Positions 13,796 to 21,258 of a stretch of DNA of 21,879 nt are shown piece after piece. How positions within the stretch are numbered: the stretch's first letter is position 1; every line of letters begins with the position of its first letter. The translations under genes were made by a program, and so were the position numbers. The notes beneath the pieces are model-generated. The model ran no database searches, was not told the origin of the DNA, and worked only from the letters and a program-made list of their open reading frames with translations. Origin of the DNA: an uncultured Peptococcaceae bacterium (lineage in GTDB: Bacteria > Bacillota > Peptococcia > Peptococcales > Peptococcaceae); assembly GCA_902492275.1 (NCBI GenBank), contig CABUKW010000039.1, forward strand, positions 1 through 21,879, in the 5' to 3' direction.

Positions 13796-15682
13796 TTATT
13801 TCTTCCTGTTGTCCAATCTTGCCTGCAAATCCTGATGGGTGCGCAGATAATTGTAGATTTCCTCCGCCACTGCCTGATGAATACCGTCCACCTGGGCCAG
13901 TTCTTCCACCGACGCTTCTCGAATTTTGCTGAAAGAGCCAAAATGCTTCAGCAGATTTTTCTTGCGTTTTTCGCCTACGCCCGGAATATCGTCCAGCACG
14001 CTGGCCAGATTGCGCTTGCCCCGCAGACTGCGGTGATAGGTAATGGCGAAACGGTGGGCTTCATCCTGCATGCGGGTAATCAGCAAGAACCCCTCCGAGT
14101 GGTCGTCCAGCGGAAGCTCCTCATTGTGATAGTACAAGCCTCGGGTGCGGTGCCGATCGTCCTTCACCATGCCGCATACCGGAATATCCAGCTGCAGCTC
14201 CTGCAACGCCTCTAAGGCGATGTTCACCTGTCCCCGACCGCCGTCCATCATAATCACATCGGGAAAGGCGGCAAACCTGCCGTTCTCCCCTTCTGCGCCC
14301 TGCTCCTGCTGCTTGGCCTGTTCCTCCAGACCGTGCCGGAAGCGGCGCAGCAAAACCTCCTTCAAGCTGGCATAATCGTTGGCCCCTTCCACCGTCTTGA
14401 TTTTAAACCGACGGTATTGGTCCTTCTTGGGCTTGCCATCAACAAACACCACCATAGACGCCACGCTCTCTGTCCCTTGGGTGTTGGAAATATCGTAGCA
14501 CTCCATGCGACGCGGCGGCTGCGCCAACCCCAACGCCTGCTGCAGCTGCTCCAGCGCCCCAGCTGTGCGCTGCTGCTGATATTGCTCCTCCAGCTCCGAT
14601 TTGTTCAAAACCTCGGAAGCATTGCGGCCCACCAAATCCACCAGATCCTTGGCCTGCCCCCGTTTCGGCACCTTGAGATGAACTCGGCTGCCCTTTTTAT
14701 CGGTCAGCCATTGCTCCAGCACCGTCTGCTCCTCCAATTCTATTTCCAACAAAATATTGCGGGGAATAAACTGGCAGTTCAGATAAAACTGCTTCATAAA
14801 CGACGCGATCACCTCGCCGCGGCTGCTGCCGTCGGTGCCCTTCAGAAAATAATTTTCCCGGCCCACGATTTTGCCGCCCCGCACAAAGAAAATCTGCACG
14901 CAGCACTGATTGAGTCCACGGGCCATGGCAATCACGTCCTCGTCGCCGTCGCTGCCCAGCACCGCCTTCTGCTGGGTCATAATCTGTTCAATGCCCTGCA
15001 GCTGGTCCCGCAAACGGGCCGCCTGCTCAAACTCCAGATTTTCCGCCGCCTGTTCCATCTCCTGCCGCAGCCGCTTTACCAAACCGTCCTGCTTGCCCTC
15101 AAAGAACAGCGCAATCTGTTCAATCATGGCGTTGTAATCCTCTTTGCTGATGCGGCCGATGCAGGGCGCGTAACACATTTTGATATGGGCGTTTAAGCAA
15201 GGGCGGTCATTGGTGAACACCTTCTGCTTACAGCTGCGAAAGGGAAAAATTTTGCGAATCATCTCCAGCGAATTGCGCAGCTCGTTGACGCTGGGATAGG
15301 GGCCAAAATAGCGGGCGCCGTCCTTCAGCACCTTGCGGGTTACCAACACCTGCGGATAATCCTCCTTGGTGATTTTCAAAAACGGATAGGTCTTATCGTC
15401 CTTCAAATTGATATTATACTTGGGCCGATATTTTTTAATCAGGTTACATTCCAGCACCAGCGCTTCCAGCTCGTTATCGGCCAAAATATATTCCAAATCT
15501 ACAATATGCTTGACCAGCGCTTTGGTTTTCGCCTGTTCCGGCTTCAGCTCCCGAAAATAGGAGCGCACCCGATTGCGCAGATTGATAGCCTTGCCCACAT
15601 AAATAATCTCGCCCTTATCATTTTTCATCAAGTACACACCAGGATTGGCAGGCAAATTCTCCAGCTTTGTCTGTAAATCCAT
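13796..15682 (-). CDS. uvrC: Excinuclease ABC subunit C
   Basis: UvrC makes the two incisions in nucleotide excision repair after UvrA/UvrB damage recognition. This 628-residue protein has all domains. The N-terminal GIY-YIG nuclease (about 12-90) has PGVYLM and IYVGKA. The UVR motif that binds UvrB is at about 200-232 (NLEFEQAARLRDQL). The C-terminal RNase H-like nuclease has ECYDISNTQG and the VIMMDGGRGQV block. The tandem helix-hairpin-helix (IPGVGEKRKKNLLKHFGS) is at about 560-612. I start it at the ATG 15680-15682, which has GGGGTG 7 bases upstream; a TTG two codons earlier is too close to that site. It is the first gene of a run that continues into the HAD and importer genes. Confidence 0.97.
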   Translation of the reverse strand: MDLQTKLENLPANPGVYLMKNDKGEIIYVGKAINLRNRVRSYFRELKPEQAKTKALVKHIVDLEYILADNELEALVLECNLIKKYRPKYNINLKDDKTYPFLKITKEDYPQVLVTRKVLKDGARYFGPYPSVNELRNSLEMIRKIFPFRSCKQKVFTNDRPCLNAHIKMCYAPCIGRISKEDYNAMIEQIALFFEGKQDGLVKRLRQEMEQAAENLEFEQAARLRDQLQGIEQIMTQQKAVLGSDGDEDVIAMARGLNQCCVQIFFVRGGKIVGRENYFLKGTDGSSRGEVIASFMKQFYLNCQFIPRNILLEIELEEQTVLEQWLTDKKGSRVHLKVPKRGQAKDLVDLVGRNASEVLNKSELEEQYQQQRTAGALEQLQQALGLAQPPRRMECYDISNTQGTESVASMVVFVDGKPKKDQYRRFKIKTVEGANDYASLKEVLLRRFRHGLEEQAKQQEQGAEGENGRFAAFPDVIMMDGGRGQVNIALEALQELQLDIPVCGMVKDDRHRTRGLYYHNEELPLDDHSEGFLLITRMQDEAHRFAITYHRSLRGKRNLASVLDDIPGVGEKRKKNLLKHFGSFSKIREASVEELAQVDGIHQAVAEEIYNYLRTHQDLQARLDNRKK

Positions 15683-15809
15683 CCGCAAACACCCCCAAAC
15701 TGCAATCCTTCTCCACGTTATTGTTCTGCCGGATTTTCACAAAATACAGAAACAGTTTACCACAGCCGCCGCAAAATAAAAAGGGGCTGCATAAAAAACC
15801 GACATTCTT

Positions 15810-16652
15810 TTAACAATGGGGCAAGCAAACTCGCCATAATGTACCCGTTTCCATAGCCACAGCCAACCGCGTAGTCCAATCGTCTGCCGCTTGTAAAAGA
15901 TATTGTTCTACCTCCCTATCCGGCCCTGCCAAACGACTGATGGCAGCGCGCACCAGCGTTGCCAATTGCGGCCGCTCCATAGCGCCGCAGCGACTCATCA
16001 GTGCCCCATAGTCCTGCTCTGTAAAGCATAGCCTGCACAACGGTTTTTCTAATAGTACACAGCCTAACAGACCCGGCAGCACAATGCCGCAAATATTTTC
16101 TATCAACACGGTATAGTCTGCTTGATAGTCTCGCAAGCTGTCGCATACAAACTCAAAATTCAATCTACTTAGAAACCGTTGCTCCAAAGCAATGCAGCGC
16201 AAATAATTCCATACGGCTTGCACGCCGCACAGGTGCCTTAAATCGGTTAAAACCGGATAATCCATAGTCAACAGCGTATCCTGCGGACAATAGCGGGCGT
16301 CATAATGCATCAGAAACGCCGGAATCCCTTTCATAACCGTGTCCTGCAGACAAACCAGTCCATAACTCTGAAAATGAGGCAATAGCTGTTGATACAACGC
16401 CCCTACCTGCCGCGCTTGATTGCAAACCGCCTCATAGCCCAGCCGATAGGCCTCCCGCGCTGTCAGCATGTTTCTTGCCGGTAAGCCGCTCTCCGATTGC
16501 TCGTACATTTGCAAACAATAGCACACCGCTTCCATCAAATGCTGTGCCTGCTCATAGGTTACCGAGGTGCTGTCAAATCCACTGTGCCGCTCCACTAATT
16601 CGGCGGCAAGGGCAATCAAATCTTCCGGTTGATATAATCCCACAATGGACAT
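15810..16652 (-). CDS. DUF6179 domain protein
   Basis: A 280-residue protein without signal peptide or clear membrane helices, apart from a hydrophobic stretch NICGIVLPGLLGCVLL (about 187-202). It resembles the DUF6179 family of Clostridia, with recognisable segments LQDTVMKGIPAFLMHYDARY and TLLTMDYPVLTDL (roughly 101-137). The family function is unknown. The ATG has GGAGG 7 bases upstream and starts 4 bases after the DUF6323-type gene. Adjacency of the two families is a known pattern and suggests the products work together. Family assignment is from memory of the motifs. Confidence 0.75.
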   Translation of the reverse strand: MSIVGLYQPEDLIALAAELVERHSGFDSTSVTYEQAQHLMEAVCYCLQMYEQSESGLPARNMLTAREAYRLGYEAVCNQARQVGALYQQLLPHFQSYGLVCLQDTVMKGIPAFLMHYDARYCPQDTLLTMDYPVLTDLRHLCGVQAVWNYLRCIALEQRFLSRLNFEFVCDSLRDYQADYTVLIENICGIVLPGLLGCVLLEKPLCRLCFTEQDYGALMSRCGAMERPQLATLVRAAISRLAGPDREVEQYLLQAADDWTTRLAVAMETGTLWRVCLPHC

Positions 16653-16656
16653 ACGC

Positions 16657-17214
16657 TCACCTCCACCCCGCCAATTCCTGCAGCGCCTGCAAATATAGCT
16701 GACGGTCCCAACGCGTCACAATATCCAGTCGGGTAAATTCATCCCGTCCTGCTGTGCGCTGCTGCCCCCGATACCCAGCTCGAATAGCTTGGGCGAAAAT
16801 ATCCAGACAAGTGCCCTCCAGATAGTCCAAATCTCCAAAGCAAACCGTGTCAAACTGCTCCTGCATAAACTGCAGCAGTTCCCCATCGCTAATCTCATCC
16901 AACATCTCATTTTTGTAGCAGAAAAAAATTTCCTGCAGCCGCAACAGCGTGTCCACATAATTGTCCTGATTGATGTAAGGCGAGGCGCAAAACGTCCTTA
17001 CCAACTCCGGTAAGATACTGCGGCCCAATTCCACGCGCCGTTCCTGTTTTAACACCCGCTGCCGCTCTGCCAGCAAAAGGGCGCAATCAGCCTGACTTAA
17101 CACCAATCCATACGCCGCCGATGCTTCGTTGCAATGCAACAGCGCTTCCAACTGCTGCTGCGCCAACGCAGCCTGCAGCCAATTTTCCGTCCCTGCTTCC
17201 AAAGGCTTATCCAT
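16657..17214 (-). CDS. DUF6323 family protein
   Basis: A 185-residue, mostly helical, probably cytoplasmic protein. It matches DUF6323 in the segments LSQADCALLLAERQRVLKQ, RVELGRSILPELVRTFCASP, YINQDNYVDTLLRLQEIFF and ISDGELLQFMQE. Function is unknown. Two ATGs lie six bases apart. The second (17212-17214) has GGGAGG 7 bases upstream, while the first would have it only one base away, so I use the second. A minus-strand TATACT (17240-17245) is a plausible -10 box but has no good -35. It is the first gene of the pair with DUF6179, divergent from the plus-strand promoter at 17272. Confidence 0.75.
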   Translation of the reverse strand: MDKPLEAGTENWLQAALAQQQLEALLHCNEASAAYGLVLSQADCALLLAERQRVLKQERRVELGRSILPELVRTFCASPYINQDNYVDTLLRLQEIFFCYKNEMLDEISDGELLQFMQEQFDTVCFGDLDYLEGTCLDIFAQAIRAGYRGQQRTAGRDEFTRLDIVTRWDRQLYLQALQELAGWR

Positions 17215-17271
17215 ATCCATCCCTCCCGTGAAGGAACCTAGTATACAGCACCGCCGCCCAGCATACCAGTC

Positions 17272-17300
17272 TTGATTTTTTTGCCATTTTGTGGTATGAT
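17272..17300 (+). promoter_or_regulatory. Strong plus-strand promoter upstream of a long hairpin
   Basis: TTGATT (17272-17277) and TATGAT (17295-17300) are separated by exactly 17 bases, a good sigma-A match. No plus-strand gene follows; only the long hairpin at 17324-17365 lies downstream. It stands back-to-back with the likely start region of the DUF6323 gene. Confidence 0.6.
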
Positions 17301-17305
17301 GAAGA

Positions 17306-17374
17306 TGCAAGCAGAGATAGCAGAAATCCCGTTATTTAGCTTAATCAAGCCAAACAGCGGGATTTTTATTTTTA
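17306..17374 (+). ncRNA. Possible small RNA consisting of a 19-bp terminator-like hairpin
   Basis: Transcription from the promoter at 17272-17300 would start near 17307. It would run through a hairpin with 19-base arms (17324-17342 and 17347-17365) and a 4-base AATC loop. The stem has two A:C mismatches and one wobble and closes with AAATCCCG/CGGGATTT. TTTTTATTTTT follows. The transcript would be about 65-70 bases. It may be a genuine small RNA, or simply a terminator shared by the flanking operons with a coincidental promoter. On the minus strand the hairpin has only a short T run, so it is a weak terminator for the gtrA operon. Confidence 0.4.
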
Positions 17375-17582
17375 TGAAAAATATTTTTACCACCTAATGC
17401 TATCAAAATTCTTCGGCAGCAAAATAACGCTTGACTTCCCAAAGCAACGCCAGAATTTTGGGCAGAACAAAGCGTCTTTGCTTTTAGGCTTAGGATTTTT
17501 TGTTTTTGACTAAGCGGCTTGCAAATTTGCGCAGCGCGGCGTACAAATGGTACGCAAGCAAACAACACAGCCACAAGCAAAA
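17375..17582. other. Gene-free stretch with several small inverted repeats
   Basis: No convincing gene is present. A minus-strand frame (17341-17580) is open for 79 codons but starts at a TTG without a ribosome site, immediately after the GtrA stop, and resembles no family. Visible structures are CCCAAA/TTTGGG, CTTAG/CTAAG and the palindrome GCAAATTTGC. GCGTAC/GTACGC is nested inside GCTTGC/GCAAGC near 17517-17563. This could be the 3' untranslated region of the gtrA operon or a structured RNA. Confidence 0.4.
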
Positions 17583-17975
17583 TTAACGCATCTTAAATGC
17601 AAAGAAGCGCTGCCCTATATAATTCAGCCCCGTAAACAACACCATCCCCAGCAGCATGGCCACATTTTCCGCTAGCTGCTGTGAAAAGCCGCTGAACAGC
17701 CACAGCGTCACCGGTTTGGCAATGCCGTAGGCCACCAGATAGCACACCAGGATATTCAGCACAAATTTGGGCGCGGTCTTGCCGATGGAGTCCTGATTTT
17801 GAAAGGTGAACCGTTTGTTCAGCACAAAGCTCAAAATGCTGCCGAAAAAATAATTGGCGGCGGAGGAAATCCAATAGCTGCAGCCGGCCAGATTATACAG
17901 GCCAAACATGATGGCGGTACCGAATAGCGTATTGACGATGCCTACAAGAATAAATTTAACGGCTGTCCAATCCAT
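17583..17975 (-). CDS. GtrA-like membrane protein (lipid-linked sugar flippase family)
   Basis: A 130-residue GtrA/GtcA family protein with four predicted membrane helices. The first carries KFILVGIVNTLFGTAIMFGLY, and the later motif SFVLNKRFTFQ is typical of the family. GtrA proteins are thought to move undecaprenyl-phosphate sugars across the membrane. The ATG at 17973-17975 has AGAGGG 5 bases upstream; a GTG 18 bases earlier has no ribosome site. It overlaps the end of the glycosyltransferase gene by 20 bases and is the last gene of the three-gene glycosylation unit. Confidence 0.92.
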   Translation of the reverse strand: MDWTAVKFILVGIVNTLFGTAIMFGLYNLAGCSYWISSAANYFFGSILSFVLNKRFTFQNQDSIGKTAPKFVLNILVCYLVAYGIAKPVTLWLFSGFSQQLAENVAMLLGMVLFTGLNYIGQRFFAFKMR

Positions 17976-18963
17976 GCTGTCCCTCTTTCTCACACGCTTT
18001 TGCCGTTTTGTCGGCTTGCGGCCGGTGCAGATATTGCTCTACCAAAAACCGCGGCCGCCCCTTGGTTTCCAGATAAATTTTGCCGATATACTCGCCAATC
18101 ATGCCGATGGCAAAAAGCTGAATGCCGCCCAAAGCCCAGATAGATACCGCCAAGCTGGCCCAGCCCTGCACCGTATTGCCCAAGAAAAACTGCACCATAA
18201 AATACGCCATCATGCACAGGCTGACTCCGAAGATGAAAAAGCCCAGCAGCATAATCAAACGAATGGGCCGCGTACTCAGCGACGTAATGCCCTCAAAGGC
18301 AAAGGACAACATTTTTTTCAGCGGATACTTACTCTCGCCGGCAAAACGCTCATGACGTTCATAATAAACAATATCGGAGGGATAACCCACCAAAGGCACC
18401 AAGCCCCGCAAAAACAAATTGACTTCCTGAAACTGGGCCAGCCCTTCCAAAGCTCGACGACTCATCAGCCGGTAATCGGCATGGTTAAATACCACCTTAG
18501 CGCCCAGCCACTCCATCACATGATAAAAGGCTTCGGCAGTGGTGCGCTTAAACCATGTATCCTTGGCACGGCTGCTACGCACGCCATACACAATGTCGCA
18601 GCCGCCATAGTATTTTTCCACCATCTCGTCCACCGCGTCGATATCGTCCTGCAAATCGGCGTCCATGGAGATGGTCATATCGGCGTAGTCCTTGACCGTC
18701 ATCAGCCCGGCCAGCAGCGCATTTTGATGACCTCGGTTGCAGCTGAGGTTGATACCCTCGAACAGCCCATTTTGTTCATGCAAGCGCTGAATGATGGGCC
18801 AGGTCTGGTCGGTAGAACCGTCGTTGACAAACACCACCCGACTTTCCTGATGAATTCGCCCGCTGTCAATCAGCTGCTCCATTTTTTGCTGCAAGCGCCG
18901 GGCGGTCTCCGGCAGCACCGCCTGCTCCTTATAGCAAGGCACCACAATATATAATTTATCCAC
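17956..18963 (-). CDS. Membrane-anchored family 2 glycosyltransferase (GtrB/CsbB/DPM1-like)
   Basis: This 335-residue enzyme should transfer a sugar from a nucleotide donor to undecaprenyl phosphate on the inner face of the membrane. The GT-A domain (1-225) has VVPCYKEQ, the VNDGSTD motif (46-52) and the DxD metal site MDADLQDD (Asp101, Asp103). FNHADYRLMSR and the GESKYPLKKM block follow. Two membrane helices (about 234-262 and 265-290) end in the GEYIGKIYLETKGRPRF signature. The start is GTG at 18961-18963 with GGGG 6 bases upstream, overlapping the upstream GT-C stop by 8 bases. Its neighbours GtrA and a multi-pass GT supply the flippase and final transferase. Confidence 0.94.
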   Translation of the reverse strand: MDKLYIVVPCYKEQAVLPETARRLQQKMEQLIDSGRIHQESRVVFVNDGSTDQTWPIIQRLHEQNGLFEGINLSCNRGHQNALLAGLMTVKDYADMTISMDADLQDDIDAVDEMVEKYYGGCDIVYGVRSSRAKDTWFKRTTAEAFYHVMEWLGAKVVFNHADYRLMSRRALEGLAQFQEVNLFLRGLVPLVGYPSDIVYYERHERFAGESKYPLKKMLSFAFEGITSLSTRPIRLIMLLGFFIFGVSLCMMAYFMVQFFLGNTVQGWASLAVSIWALGGIQLFAIGMIGEYIGKIYLETKGRPRFLVEQYLHRPQADKTAKACEKEGQHGLDSR

Positions 18964-20524
18964 GGCTTTCCCCTGCTTTCCTGTCTAAAATTTTACGCCC
19001 GCCGCGCCATCTACCGACATATTGGCAAAGGGCGCAAAGCCCCAGCGCCGCCAGAAAGAAAAAGACCGGCATGGCCGGATACCGATAGCGGGACTGCATC
19101 TCTGTCAGCATAATCACCGCTGTCCAGCCCAAAGGCAAAAAGAACAGCACATTCTCCACATCGCCGGTAAATCGCCGTCCGGCGGTCCACAGGCCCAGCA
19201 CCGCCAGCCAGTATACCAAACGCACCACCAGCAAATCCAAAGCCTGCGCGCCGTCAATCCAGCGGACTGTGCGCCAATACTGCGTTTGCTCCGCCTCGCT
19301 CAGCGTTGCCATCTGCTGGCTGAACTCCAGCAGCGCGCCTTCGTGGTACCAATAAAAATATCCGTCCCGCTGAAACCAGGCCGTATCGGTTTTTTGCAGC
19401 ATAAACCGCAGCGCCTCCAGCGGATTTTCCAGCCGCTGCTCCAATAGCTGCAGACAAGCCGCCGACTGTTCTTCCGCCGGCAGCGAGCGAATATAGGCGT
19501 AATCGTCCTCCACATAGGAACCGCCCCGCTCCTGATTAAATCCCAGCACCAGCTTGAACAGCACCGAAATCTCCCTGTCGTCGGTAATAATCTGCCGGGC
19601 CTGCAGCTGCTGCATGCAAAGGCTTTGCACAGCGCTCCCGCTCAAAAAAATCAATAGCAAGGCCGCCAGCAGCTTTTGATTTTGCCTGCAAAGCAGATGC
19701 TGCCGCTGAGCATAATAGCCGATAGCCAGCACCGTAAAGCACAAAATGGATAGCTGCACCACAATCACCGACGGGTGAATCAAATTGCTGACCGTAAGAC
19801 AAGTTCCCACCGCCACCGCCAATAAAATAATTTGGAGCCAGCCTTCACACCGCAATAAACGCTGATACAGCAGCAACGCCAACAGAAAAAACAGCACCGC
19901 GCCGTGATGATTGGTAGGAATCTGCGCAGAAATGATATTGGACGGATAGACCATCCACAACAGCGCCGCAAGCCACGCCGCCTGCCGATGCACCGGCTTC
20001 AGCAACTGATACAACTCCACGCAGATGCCGCCAGTCAGCAAAATATTGGCCAGCTGCAGCCCCAGCAGCGAGGAGCCAAACAGCTTCATCAGCAAACCGT
20101 TAAACACCACCAGACCGCCCATCTTGGGCATCTGATAATAATGGGCAATCAAATCGGCAGCCGGCGCAAAATCGCCCTGCACGAAGCACTGCCCATACAA
20201 CAGATAATTGGCAAAATCGTTGGTGGGGATATAATGGTGCAGCGTCAGCACCGCCAACCGGGGCAGCGCACACAGCACAAAAAGCAGCGCAGCATAAACC
20301 GCGCCATGACAGCAGCCCTGCAGCCGATAAAGCAACCAACCGTAAATTGCCGTTACCACTAGCCAAACCGCCAGCAGAGGATAAAGATATCCGCTGCCCT
20401 CATTGCCCGGCCATAGCGTGCTGACAATAGCCGGACGCAGCAGCAGAAAGGCCAGCCAAAACAAACCAAAAGCCACCGCCAGAAAACTATAAATTTTTTC
20501 CGCCACCGTTGTCGCCGTCCGCAA
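18956..20524 (-). CDS. Multi-pass GT-C glycosyltransferase (GT39/ArnT-PMT-like)
   Basis: A 522-residue membrane enzyme with roughly ten or more hydrophobic helices. It probably transfers a sugar from an undecaprenyl-phosphate carrier to a cell-surface acceptor. The first outer loop contains YIPTNDFANYLLYGQCF, placing the expected catalytic Asp at about 103, followed by the YYQMPKMGGLVVFNGLLMKL segment. A large soluble loop (about 330-430) separates the helical blocks. The start is TTG at 20522-20524 with GGAGG 7 bases upstream. An ATG at 20647 is in frame but lies inside the preceding terminator, and its extra 41 residues look non-native. It is the first gene of the GT-C/GT2/GtrA unit. The acceptor (teichoic acid, polysaccharide or protein) is unknown. 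Confidence 0.87.
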   Translation of the reverse strand: MRTATTVAEKIYSFLAVAFGLFWLAFLLLRPAIVSTLWPGNEGSGYLYPLLAVWLVVTAIYGWLLYRLQGCCHGAVYAALLFVLCALPRLAVLTLHHYIPTNDFANYLLYGQCFVQGDFAPAADLIAHYYQMPKMGGLVVFNGLLMKLFGSSLLGLQLANILLTGGICVELYQLLKPVHRQAAWLAALLWMVYPSNIISAQIPTNHHGAVLFFLLALLLYQRLLRCEGWLQIILLAVAVGTCLTVSNLIHPSVIVVQLSILCFTVLAIGYYAQRQHLLCRQNQKLLAALLLIFLSGSAVQSLCMQQLQARQIITDDREISVLFKLVLGFNQERGGSYVEDDYAYIRSLPAEEQSAACLQLLEQRLENPLEALRFMLQKTDTAWFQRDGYFYWYHEGALLEFSQQMATLSEAEQTQYWRTVRWIDGAQALDLLVVRLVYWLAVLGLWTAGRRFTGDVENVLFFLPLGWTAVIMLTEMQSRYRYPAMPVFFFLAALGLCALCQYVGRWRGGRKILDRKAGESRG

Positions 20525-20570
20525 GCCGCTCCCTCCAATCCTGTCTACAACCAGCACACAATCACATAAT

Positions 20571-20598
20571 AGTATATTGTAGCATAATTGTCGGCAAA
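20571..20598 (-). promoter_or_regulatory. Candidate promoter of the glycosylation operon
   Basis: On the minus strand, TTTGCC (20593-20598) and TATACT (20571-20576) are 16 bases apart, with a TACAAT nearby as an alternative -10. The -35 is weak. The AT-rich segment immediately after the terminator is the natural place for the promoter. Confidence 0.35.
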
Positions 20599-20655
20599 TA
20601 AAAAGAGCGCAGCGGCATAAAAAACAGAACGCCGCCAAAATTGGCAAAGCGCTCT
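20594..20655 (-). terminator. Branched intrinsic terminator downstream of the broken gene
   Basis: AGAGCGC (20604-20610) and GCGCTCT (20649-20655) form the outer stem, GCGGC/GCCGC (20612-20616/20631-20635) an inner stem, and a TTTTTATTT run follows on the minus strand. It begins one base after the TGA of the 20657-20761 remnant, as if it belonged to that older gene. It now also serves the gene at 20737-21198. Confidence 0.7.
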
Positions 20656-20656
20656 G

Positions 20657-20761
20657 TCAATGGTCATTCCGTAATTTTATTTTTTTCGCGGCCTCTTCGG
20701 CTTGAGCGCCGGCAAAACGGGAAACGTCACTTGTGTCTACAGTCCAAACTTTTCCCAATCT
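20657..20761 (-). pseudogene. Orphan 3' end of a broken older gene
   Basis: On the minus strand, in a frame other than the gene at 20737-21198, 34 codons run to a TGA at 20657-20659. They read (R)LGKVWTVDTSDVSRFAG followed by AQAEEAAKKIKLRNDH. The last 25 or so use GCC, GGC, GCT and GAG, like the host genes and unlike the AT-rich gene just upstream. The stop is followed at once by a terminator. No sensible start is present and a TAA closes the frame at 20762-20764. I read it as the C-terminal tail of a native gene whose front was replaced when the AT-rich genes arrived. The family is not recognised. It could instead be a tiny gene starting at the TTG at 20756-20758. Confidence 0.45.
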
Positions 20762-21198
20762 TTAGGTGATTCAATAACTGGGAGCCAGCTATCAATTTCA
20801 AATGTTTCTTTTGTAGGCGGTTCCACATATCCGTCTACTACAAGTGTTCCACTGCATTTTATGTGCGCTCGATCAGAATCTATCGCAAGGATTTTTAATT
20901 CATAATGCTCTAAGGGTTCATGCTCATAAATATAAAAGGAATCTTCTCGGTCACAGCTTTCCTCGATTGTCTGCACTGAGAAAGCTTCACCCACTAAATC
21001 TACGATTGATTCTTTTTGCGTATCTATGGGATTGATGCAAAGAGAAGGCGTTATTTCCTCACCATTAAAATTTCCCTTAGCAAATCCTATATCTACAGAC
21101 CATGACGGCGCTTCCTCTTCATCTCCCTTGAAATACATGAGACTGCTCCGTCTATGACTCCAATCATCTTCAAATACAAACTTTCCGATTTTTAACAT
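20737..21198 (-). CDS. Hypothetical protein, possible immunity-type protein
   Basis: A 153-residue acidic soluble protein with no signal or membrane segment. It begins MLKIGKFVFEDDW and alternates predicted strands (SWSVDIGFAKG, YELKILAIDSDRAHIKCSGTLVVDGY) in a pattern common among small immunity proteins of polymorphic toxin systems. I cannot name a family. The ATG has AGGAG about 7 bases upstream. Base composition is clearly more AT-rich than the genes to the left. It follows another small acidic gene of the same composition by 60 bases, and its 3' end overlaps an older gene remnant. Confidence 0.75.
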   Translation of the reverse strand: MLKIGKFVFEDDWSHRRSSLMYFKGDEEEAPSWSVDIGFAKGNFNGEEITPSLCINPIDTQKESIVDLVGEAFSVQTIEESCDREDSFYIYEHEPLEHYELKILAIDSDRAHIKCSGTLVVDGYVEPPTKETFEIDSWLPVIESPKDWEKFGL

Positions 21199-21258
21199 GA
21201 TACACTCCTGCCGTTTCCGATTTCCCCATCTGCTTCATTCACCGATAAGCGGGAATCA

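Noticed and set aside
14333..15196. Plus-strand open frame of 287 codons opposite uvrC
   Set aside because: Antisense to conserved UvrC domains, with Leu/Gln/His-biased composition and no recognisable protein features.
15689..15809. Terminator after the DUF6179 gene resembling the one at 20594-20655
   Set aside because: There is a similar AAATAAAAAG and GCATAAAAAAC texture, but only a 5-bp CAGCC/GGCTG stem and no T run in the needed direction.
17341..17580. Minus-strand 79-codon frame directly after GtrA
   Set aside because: It starts at a TTG without a ribosome site, includes the long hairpin and T run, and its product looks like random basic/hydrophobic sequence. Treated as an untranslated structured stretch.
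17908..18954. Long plus-strand open frame of 348 codons opposite the glycosyltransferase
   Set aside because: It is the antisense shadow of a well-supported GT2 gene. It is rich in His, Gln and Pro, has no family motif and no convincing ribosome site.
20525..20647. N-terminal extension of the GT-C gene to an ATG at 20647
   Set aside because: It would begin inside the preceding terminator and lacks a ribosome site; the TTG at 20522-20524 has GGAGG at proper spacing.
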